64,000 nt of DNA from Roridomyces roridus (lineage: Eukaryota > Basidiomycota > Agaricomycetes > Agaricales > Mycenaceae). The notes under the pieces are model-generated. The model was not told the origin of the DNA. It was given only the letters and a program-made list of their open reading frames with translations, and searched no databases. The stretch lies in the NCBI GenBank assembly GCA_029378245.1, contig JARKIF010000001.1:3100001-3164000 (forward strand), given 5' to 3'. This document shows positions 56,342-64,000 of the stretch, one piece after another; position 1 is the stretch's first letter; each line of letters opens with the position of its first letter. Position numbers and translations under genes: made by a program.

Positions 56342-57574
56342 TTGTGCGACTGGCTGTTATTGTATCTATTTTTATTGTATGAATAGCCATGTCGATTTCG
56401 ACTGGAACTTTGAGGGTGATCGTGAACAGTCCGAACAGCAAAGTTTGCCCCGAAAACAAGACCAGAGCCGTTGCCATTGGACGATTAATCGACTGAAACA
56501 AATGCGAGCGCACCTGGAGCTCTTGACAAGCTTGTGCCACGCTGACAGATACGTCCCGGCTGCAGGATACGAGGATCTTCTCAGTCAAAGGAGAACGCAA
56601 GAAAGTTCACACGTATGGTTTTTCGAAGGCAAGCCCTTTGCCCTTCTCCCAGACTGTCGACGCCGCAGAATAATCGAGACACTGGGCCAATGGTGAACAG
56701 TTCTCACAGGAAATCGGGGCCGCTGGTGATCTTGGTAGTCAATAAAGGTGGTCAACGACGAGGAGGTCCTATCCGAAGCCTGGCGACAACCTTGCCATTG
56801 GTAAGGGTGGAGAATGCCAAGACCAAGTACGCCACCAGTGATAAGAGATGCACAGCAGATTGCACGAAGATTGAATACATAAGACGCGGTTGGACTTGGG
56901 ACTAGGTTCCTGAAACAAATGATCCAGGAGAATTGAGACTACAATTGAGACTCCATGAGGCAAGTCAGGGTGCGAAGAGCGCTCATGTTAGAAGCTTCAA
57001 GGGATCCGGAGTCAGGCGAGTCGAGTCGAGAATGACGTGGTAGGGTGAACCGTGAGATGGTTCCTGAACCAACTGATCGATCATTCTCGGCGATCAAATT
57101 AGCTATCTCACGGTTGAAGTTGCTGAACATTGGATCCACTGCGGTTGAGACTTGTCGAAACGCAGTGAGGACAGTGCTCTTTCTGGAAAATCTTTCAAAA
57201 GACGAAGTCTGATCATGAATTAGCCTGGTCGACAATAAAACCATTGGTCGAGGCCCAATCGAGGCCCCGAGGGGAACTTCTGGAACTTCAAAGGGTTGAA
57301 AACGGGCTACATACATACACAAAAAGAGGACGAAAGTTCAAGCAGCGTCCGATTCTATTACCTCTGCCATCAGACAAGGGATAGTTGTGGATGAGGTGAA
57401 CGGCTGAAACAGTGATCGTTCCTGATCGGTCATACTCGGCAATCATAAATGACCCTTCTCACGGTTCAACATTGACTGGATCTCGTTTCGAAAATTCCTG
57501 CGCTTGCACTTGTTCACCAACAACGTTCGGAATATTGAAGTCTAATAAAATAGAGATATCCCAAGGGACTACAT
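56342..57574. other. Intergenic with diverged internal repeats
   Basis: No confident gene. Two related blocks, about 57086-57175 and 57420-57505, share GATCGATCATTCTCGGC / GATCGGTCATACTCGGC and CTCACGGTT..., and part of the motif (GTTCCTGAAACAAATGATC) occurs again near 56907. A minus-strand frame 57322-56939 reads TAFRQVSTAVDPMFSNFNREIANLIAENDRS and may be a relic of a repeated coding exon. Not recognised. Confidence 0.35.
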
Positions 57575-59729
57575 CTACACACGAGTCAAACAAAGGTCGA
57601 GACCCTTTCTACCGGCATCAAATGGAACACCCTCCGTCCCGGACAAACGGGATCGCACGCAACTACTTTCCGGCAAAGTGAAGTCAAAGCTCGCAATCAG
57701 CTCGCTCAGTATCACCTGTGCTTCCAGAACCCTGAGGATAAATTAAATCATAATCAGGTGTTTTAAGCGTTTTGACGCACCCAAATCGCCAACTAGTGAA
57801 AGTAAGTATTAGTAAGGGATATTTGGAGTTGAAGGGATTCAACTCACCCGAGACAGACCCTAGGACCGCCAAGGAACGATAACAAATGTCCATAAGGTCC
57901 CAGAGCATTGCCTTTGCACGGATTTCCATCAAGCCACCGGGAGGGATTGAATTCGTGTGCGTCTTCACCCCATAGAGCTTCCAACCTACAGGCCGTCGTT
58001 AGCACCTGGCATGTATCATGAGGGGTACTTACCGGTGATACGAGGCTATCGCAATCATAATGGCCTGACCCTTCTTGACGGGGAGCTGCGAGAGACGCTG
58101 TCCATCAGACGTGACTACCGCCTCAGCGAGGGGCAGCACCGCGTCCTCGGTCGCGATGCGTTCCGTAATCGGAACTGCAGGGTGGAACCGCAGGGTTTCC
58201 TAACAAATGTCGTGAGCAAGATTTCCCTTCGTGCCAGCCTAAGGAGAATTTCAAGCTCACTTTCACAAGCGCGTTGAGAAGCGTCATACCATCGTAGTCC
58301 AGCTGCCCGTCAGCGGCGTTCTCAGTCGCGAGGCGGATTTCTAGACGCAACTTGGCCTGGAAGTCCGGGTTCGCCGCCAGCCAGTATAGACTCCAAGCTA
58401 GAATGACGGACTACACGAGGCTGAGCATAAGACGAAATAGGCGAGTATGGACATACCGTAGGATCCTGACCAGCTACAAGTAGAATCCGAATCTGGTCCG
58501 TCAGCTCTGGGATAGTCATTTTGGAATTCCCTGATCTGCCATTTCCTGTTCTGTATTTTAGAGGGGACGGATGGCAAGGCAAGCTGAGCCGACGCACGGA
58601 TGGTACTCAACAAATCATTAGCCACTTCCTGTGTCCCGAGTTCATCCGCTTTGGTCCTGATGAGCCGCTCTGTGACGGTGCGGAATGCAGAGACGGCTTG
58701 CATCGACGCGATGGGCAGGTGCACAATTTGGCGGAAGATAAAGCTTGGGAGGAAGCCGGAGAGATGGTCCGCCATCAGTGTGAGGCTGGTGCGTTTGAAG
58801 GCAGCGGCGCTGTATGAAGTCAGTCAATGTCCCTCGTTCTTGGGGTCAACTCACAGAATGTTTGTGTGGCTCTTCGCTAGGGGATGCTGCGGATCTTGAA
58901 CAGTGTTGATGTGGATTCCGAGCGCAGCTGCCCAAAGAGCTGAGAACCAACAGAGCGGGTGTTCACAAGGAGTTCGTACCTTGACTGATAATATCCAACG
59001 TGGCTCGGTCGAGAAGTTGGCATACGTTCAGTGTCGTCGGCGCACCCGGAGTGCACAACAACTCCCATTCTCGAATAGTCTGAGAGGCAATGAGTCTTAG
59101 TCCATTCGTCCAAAAGATACATTCACCTTCCTCGCTACGTCAGTAAAAATCGGTGCAAACGACCTCACAACTTTGGCGGAGAAACCGATACTCATTGCAC
59201 CTCGGAAACGACGGTGCTCGTCGCCTAGAGATAGTCAAGCTCACAATCACATGGAAGAGATCGACTACCTTGCACAGAAGCGACACTCCTGCCAAACGCC
59301 AAAGCAGCATTGCGCAGGAAGCCAGGCGGATGAGTGAACGTCGGGGTGTTGATAATATGTTTGATGGCGAGAGGGTCTGAAATGATGAGGCGGTTTTGCT
59401 AAAATAAAAGAAGTCAGCTCGGCCAGAATCCAAGCGGGAAAGCTTACCCCAAGACAACCCTTGATTCGATAAACAGACCCGTATTCCTTTTGCCATCCAA
59501 ATTCAAAGTCGCCATAGTTGTCTGGTAGCATAAGCTGCAGCAAGTTGCCTGGAATGCGATGAGTGAGAGTATGTTATATAAAATGGCACGGACCCCAGAG
59601 CAACGACGGGCTGGGGGGGCCGCGGATAGACAGGAGCAAGTTCAAAGAATGCCGCCGACGATAGAACAAGACGGCTATGGTGCAGACTGCGAATGCAGCG
59701 TAAGAAAGATTGAGGGTGGAGACTTGCAT
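57575..59729 (-). CDS. Cytochrome P450-2 (cluster)
   Basis: About 12 exons from ATG 59729: MQVSTLNLSYAAFAVCTIAVLFY (membrane anchor), LSIRGPPSPSLLWGNLLQL, EYGSVYRIKGCLG, HIINTPTFTHPPGFLR, DEHRRFRGAMSIGFSAKVVRSFAPIF, FKRTSLTLMADHLSGFLPSFIF, LAWSLYWLAANPDFQAKLRLEI, K-helix ETLRFHPAVPITER, GQAIMIAIASYHRLEALWGEDAHEFNPSRWLDG, heme loop FLGGPRVCLGWRFG. The I-helix reads LLVAGQDPTS, with Pro where the oxygen-activating Thr normally is and Thr one place later; no splice site falls inside this motif. The last exons end with an Asp/Gly-rich tail and stop at 57575. The frame is intact. It is divergent from the secreted protein at 59969. Confidence 0.89.
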
Positions 59730-59968
59730 GGTGAGTGCTCTGGAATTCTCCTGATGGCCAAGTTAAATGTGCGCAATACTTCAGCGCTGCAGAAAGCGGC
59801 CGTTCGCACGCCAGAGATATATCGATAAAGATCAAGCGAGACACATTGGTGCGGACTTGTGCGGATAGGCCAAGGATAGGCATCGTGCGGATGGAGGTGT
59901 AAGCGGACAGCGAGAGAGGTCGTGATTGGCTTAAAAGCCTGTTGGTGAGTCCATCGAGCAGTCAAAAA
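59730..59968. promoter_or_regulatory. Divergent promoter of P450-2 and secreted protein; repeated TGCGGA words
   Basis: Within 239 bp there are three TGCGGA words, TGCGGAC at 59850-59856, TGCGGAT at 59860-59866 and 59886-59892, plus GCGGACAG at 59903-59910, all on the plus strand and within about 60 bp. The last matches the word in the MFS and synthase promoters. Such clustering suggests a binding array for a regulator, by inference one of the C2H2 proteins. Confidence 0.45.
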
Positions 59969-60690
59969 ATGTTCTTCTTCAAGTTCCTGTTCGCAGCTAT
60001 TGTTTCCTTGAGCACCACCAACTTTCCGGCGAGCGCCCAGGTACCGCCAGTGTTGAAGCACAACGACATCCACTGCCCTGCTGGCTATCAAGTCAGCTTT
60101 GTCCACAACGACTACACTTACCTAGGGGATTTCCAAGCGTTCACCAATATCACCGGTTCGTTCTACGACATTCTCTGGACGGTAAGTGGTCGGTTTGTCC
60201 ATTACGTCGTTTCCTGACTGGTAACCAGGGCGGGGTGCCAGCGACGAGCACAACGGGTACCGACAACGTCCCCGGCGCGACTCGTGCCGGCCCTTGGTTC
60301 GGCGGCGTCTTCAACGAGACCTTGACGTACTACCACCTCGACGACGAGCTGTACATCTGGACCTACCACGGAGCCACCTTCACATACGCGCCAAATGGAA
60401 CGGCCATCCTCACAATGGCTGCCTACGCCGAGACGACGCGCTTCGAGAGCATCTGCAGCGGCGCGGGCGTGTACATCGACATCCACACGTACATTTGCTC
60501 CGACAACCCGCCATTGGCGTATGATTTGTTGTATTCGCTCCACATGGTCACGTTCCAGCAACTGGCGCTGAATGCGAGTGCTCTGGTTCTTGCTGGAGAT
60601 TGTCCGAGTATGTTCCTTGTTTTTCTTCTGGAAGTGTGCCACTGACGCAGTTGAGCAGGTACGTGTAGCGGAAACAGCACTGTGGCTTAG
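59969..60690 (+). CDS. Secreted protein of unknown function inside the cluster
   Basis: Three exons from ATG 59969. MFFFKFLFAAIVSLSTTNFPASAQ is a signal peptide. The body reads VLKHNDIHCPAGYQVSFVHND, FQAFTNITGSFYDILWTGGVP, GTDNVPGATRAGPWFGGVFNETLTYYHLDDELYIWTYHG, LTMAAYAETTRFESICSGAGVYIDI, LYSLHMVTFQQLALNASALVLAGDCP, and the last exon adds STCSGNSTVA. The GATR...F-x-E-x-L-T-x-Y pattern is loosely like Bet v1/SRPBCC (polyketide cyclase-like) folds, a weak resemblance only. Four Cys and several N-glycosylation sites fit an extracellular protein. It shares a 239-bp promoter with P450-2, which suggests co-expression. No family is recognised. Confidence 0.72.
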
Positions 60691-61143
60691 AGTAGTTATT
60701 CGCCTGTTTCTATTCCATTAATCGTGATTTTCTGTCCTGCCTGGCGTGCTATCATCTGCTATGAGCTCAATACAAGAACGAACGCACATTGACATGAAAT
60801 TCAGTCCAATATCCGCAGATCGAGGTGGACACTGGACAGAGGCGGGGTCGTTAGCGTCCAGAGCAGGAGCGCTTGATTTAGCCATGAGCGCTCAGAGGAA
60901 GAAGCGAAGCTGAAAGATGATCCGAGTCGACTGAATCATGATGATCAAACTTCGGGCTTGCTTCCTACACTTTGAATTTCGGCCGAACAGCCCCAAAATC
61001 GCCCCGAGTGTGCAACTCCTTCGAGCCTCCTCTGAGCCTCACGCCGCCGACATTGCTTTGTTCCCCATTCCACCGACCAAGAGCCGCCAAAAATCATACT
61101 GAATTCAAGGAAATAAAGATTGTGCGTCATATAGTGTATGCTA
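60691..61143. other. Intergenic between convergent genes
   Basis: About 450 bp between the secreted protein and P450-3. Nothing recognised. Confidence 0.5.
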
Positions 61144-63171
61144 CTAGTAGCTCTGGTAGTGACGAATACGCAACGGTACATCATATCCAGCTTCACCCGC
61201 AACACCAGGCCTCGGAAGCATGCCCATCCGACGCGTTATCTCAGTGTCCGGTCCGTTGGGGAACTCGAAGGTAAAATTGCGCACCAGGACCGATATCACA
61301 GTCTTGAACTCTACCAAAGCAAAGACCTGCCAAGCAATATCGTCAGCGCTGGAATTCGAGAAGAAGAAAACAAGAATAATCACCTTTCCAAGACAGATCC
61401 GAGGCCCATCTGAAAACGTGAGTAAATGACGGTAGCCTTGAAGTTCCTTTGCTCGTTGTTGGTCGACGCCGTTGCTCTCGTCGATCCAGCGTGCCGGATT
61501 GAACACCTTCGCGTCGGGACCCCACAACTTTTCCGAGCGATTGATGCAGTCGATCGAGAGCTTGACGTATTGACCTTTGCGCACCAAGACCTCGTTGACG
61601 AAATCTCCGTCCGCCGTCTGGATCGGGGCGCTGAGCGGCAAGAAATCGTCCTGCGCCGCCTGGACGTAGGTAAGATTGAAAATACCCGGTTGTTGAGATC
61701 GCACCACTCACCATACGCTCAATTTCTGGTAGTGGTGGGTGCATCCGCATGATCTCGCAAGTGAACGCATCGAGGTACGACCCATAGGCGGTCAACTCTT
61801 CCCATGTCGGGTCTCCTGAACAGAGGAGCTCGTTCCGCAGTTTGGTCTGGATGTCCGGATTCCGGCAGAGTTCTACCAACGCCCACTGGAGCGGTGTCAG
61901 TCTCGTGGCCCAGCGCGTTAAGGACTCACTGTTAGGCTAACTTGGAAGCAGGTCAGTTGAATATCGTTGCTAATCTCATATTCACTCACTAGCTGTTGTT
62001 TCGTATCCAGCCACGAGCAAGAACTTGATCTAACGCCCAGATCAGACTGAATATTAGTCGCATGAGAGACAATCTACGAACCTGCGACATGACCTCCTCC
62101 TGCGAAATCGTTGCCGAGTTGGATGATTTCATCAACAAACCCATGATCGACTTGTCCGTATTGGCGTTGTTCATGAATTCGCGCCCAAGGTTCTGCATCT
62201 CTTTCGTGAGCTGATTGAACAATGTCTGACGCGTAGTAGGCAGGTTGTCAACCGCGGGGACTATCAAGGACAGCAAGAGAATTGCAATGTCCCAGGCTGA
62301 TTGTTGCGAGCCGAATGCGTCGAAGATCGAGGCAATGTTGGAGATATTGCCAGTGAGCGTGCCGAAGTCATGGGAGAAGCCTGCGAGACCGATCGTGTCC
62401 AGACTGCTTGGAGGTCAGTGGATATTCAGATTATATGCGAGATACTGACGAGATGTGGTTCATCCACAGTTGGACTTCAAGAATCATCGCTTCCGAAGGT
62501 TCTGCTTCGAGCATCGCATCCCACGCAGCCTTTGCCTGACGGGATATGAGCAAATTGCGACGACATCACTGCCAAGCATCTCACCTTGTACGCAGAGTCA
62601 AAGAAAATGGGACCCATATCCTTCACGGCGACGTTGCTGAAAGCAGGGGTCAACGCTCTGCGCTGCCTGCATCCCGTCAGAAACACGGCATCCAGTTCTC
62701 AACAGAAACTAACCTCTTATGACTGTCCCCTTCCGACGTAAACAACCCTTCTCCAAGGAGCTTCCTATTAAACCGTTTGAACGGGGGCGTCCCGATGTAG
62801 CTGTAAGTCTCAGTGGCGGAGAAGTGGGCGATGGCTCTCGGGTCGGTGAGGACGATCGTACGGCTGCCGAGGATGCCGGGAACGGAAAACACTTCGCCGT
62901 ATTGCGCTGCCCATCCTTCAAAGACGGCACCGACGTCTGGCACGTTCCTGAGGAATGGAAGGATTCCGAACAGGTAGCTGCCGAGAGTGGTGGGCGGTCC
63001 TTTGAGGCGTGTCGATTGGCGGCGAACGAAGCGGCGCCAGAGGATGTAGAGGATTGCACCGGAGCTTAAGTAGATCCCGGCGTCCGCTGCGCCGAGATTC
63101 GAGGGTAGGACGTGGAATATCGCGTCGAGCGGGGTATCCGAAATTGCTGGGAAACTGGAGAGGTTTGACAT
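61144..63171 (-). CDS. Cytochrome P450-3 (cluster edge)
   Basis: About eight exons from ATG 63171. A membrane anchor (GIYLSSGAILYILW) precedes LKGPPTTLGSYLFGILPFL, YGEVFSVPGILGSRTIVLTDPRAIAHF, FKRFNRKLLGEGLFTSEGDSHKR, QRRALTPAFSNVAVKDMGPIFFDSA, LDTIGLAGFSHDFGTL, I-helix FLLVAGYETTAISLTWALVELC (canonical Glu-Thr-Thr), K-helix EIMRMHPPLPEIER, KLSIDCINRSEKLWGPDAKVFNPARW and heme loop FSDGPRICLGK, ending PLRIRHYQSY. All catalytic landmarks are normal. The frame is intact with canonical GT...AG introns. It is probably an oxidative tailoring enzyme of the cluster, or an adjacent unrelated P450. TGCGGACA lies 103 bp upstream on the same strand. Confidence 0.9.
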
Positions 63172-63273
63172 TGAAGCCTTGAGGCGCCATGATTACTGTG
63201 GGTTTATATTGCTTGCTTTCTTGCGCTCGCTCATCTCCGCCATAGCGCTGCCGCAGGTTGACCGCAGGCCAGG

Positions 63274-63281
63274 TGTCCGCA
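63274..63281 (-). promoter_or_regulatory. TGCGGACA word upstream of P450-3
   Basis: Read on the minus strand the sequence is TGCGGACA, 103 bp before the P450-3 ATG and in its orientation. Related words lie upstream of the MFS gene, between P450-1 and the synthase, and (as GCGGACAG) between P450-2 and the secreted protein. An 8-mer occurs by chance about twice per 64 kb, so this single site means little alone. Confidence 0.35.
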
Positions 63282-63790
63282 AGAAATGAATAGATTCCTA
63301 AATAAGTAATGTTTTCCCATCACTCGCCGCTTGGTTCACTGCTATTTCGTCACGCGTGGTACCGGCCAATGAGCTGTTGTCGGATTGATTCATCGGATGG
63401 CGCCGAAAGATCGTCGTCCTCCGGTTTGGCGTGTTTGACTCGCGCACATACAGCCGCTTGTCGTGTCTGGTGGGCGCGCCGTTGGGTCAAACAGAGCCAT
63501 CAGGTCGAGAGCGTCGAAAGTCCATACTTGAGCGGCAACCCCTTCATGCAACTGGTTGGGTGTGATGCCCAGAAGGGCAACGGGTGATTTGCATTCAGCA
63601 GCCTTGTATCCTTGCGCGGCCGGCCGCCCTCGAATTCGATGAACGGCCTCTGGGGGCGAAGAAAACGAAGTCTAGAAGGTGAAGTCCTTGACAATAACCC
63701 GAGTTACCAAACGTGTGCTCACAGGACTCCATGGAGTGAAGCCACGGAAGAAGGGTACGTGGTCGCGGTGAACGAGGATCAAAGAGATAA
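63282..63790. other. Intergenic, nothing recognised
   Basis: Upstream of P450-3; only short unsupported frames. Confidence 0.4.
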
Positions 63791-64000
63791 CTCCGCGCAA
63801 TGTCGACCGCTTCTCGGGAGATGAAGGGTTTGTGAAGGGTTGTGCACGCTTGTTTCCAGCTCCATCGAGATAGGCCGCCCATGCGTCGAGTGATATATGC
63901 CGCGCAGGAGCAACTCGATGCGCTCCTTGTGGTCGACCTCCCGACCATTTCGCCAGAGTTAAACATGTAGAGGGCCTCGCCGACACACTCTGGGTGGGTC
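63790..64000 (-). CDS. Unassigned reading frame running off the window
   Basis: From the right edge on the minus strand one frame reads THPECVGEALYMFNSGEMV, and a one- or two-base shift leads to VDHKERIELLLRGIYHSTHGRPISMELETSVHNPS before a stop. The second segment has convincing coding composition. It could be two exons of a gene that begins beyond 64000, or a frameshifted relic. No family is recognised. Confidence 0.3.

Noticed and set aside
1..64000. CRISPR arrays, bacterial operons, rRNA genes
   Set aside because: None seen. The intron-rich gene structure shows a eukaryotic nuclear sequence, and no regularly spaced repeats or rRNA signatures were found.

Overview
The window looks like nuclear DNA of a basidiomycete fungus, most likely an Agaricomycete. 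Genes are dense and lie on both strands. Almost all are cut by many short introns (about 45-60 nt, GT...AG, some GC...AG). The gene content is also typical of mushroom-forming fungi: a type I sesquiterpene synthase with P450s, a lytic polysaccharide monooxygenase (AA9), scattered F-box-like proteins, a CBM13 'macrofage activating glycoprotein'-type secreted protein, and several small secreted proteins. All gene models were spliced by eye from the sequence; no searches were run.

Layout. 1-9 kb: start of an Arf-like GTPase, an AA9 enzyme, an intact MCT-like MFS transporter (2095-3924), an F-box-like gene with a duplicated N-terminal module, a decayed and internally deleted second copy of that transporter (7228-7948), and an unknown gene. 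9.4-20 kb: an unknown basic protein, an AAA ATPase, an F-box gene, a second MFS transporter (ZIFL-like), a CsbD-like stress protein and a proline-rich coiled-coil protein. 20-24.4 kb: gene-poor DNA with LTR-like and tRNA-like signals, a secreted beta-trefoil-like gene, a direct repeat and a broken copy of the coiled-coil gene. 24.7-29.3 kb: three F-box-like genes in a row, one probably frameshifted. 29.7-43.7 kb: CBM13 glycoprotein, HMG-box protein, Ser-rich secreted protein, DUF4139 protein with FG repeats, formamidase, TPR protein with a His/Cys-rich tail, and a cupin-like secreted protein.

44.0-63.2 kb is the main find: a candidate sesquiterpenoid biosynthetic cluster. Its order is C2H2 zinc-finger regulator A (-), DHA1-type MFS exporter (+), P450-1 (-), sesquiterpene synthase (+), C2H2 regulator B (+, a paralogue of A), P450-2 (-), unknown secreted protein (+), P450-3 (-). 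The synthase and P450-1 share a 343-bp divergent promoter, and P450-2 and the secreted protein share one of 239 bp. A TGCGGACA-like word lies in the promoter regions of the MFS, synthase/P450-1, P450-2/secreted and P450-3 genes. The simplest reading is that the synthase makes a hydrocarbon, the P450s oxidise it, the MFS exports it, and the paired zinc-finger proteins control the set. Two of the three P450s lack the usual I-helix threonine, so the tailoring chemistry may be unusual. The product is not known from sequence alone.
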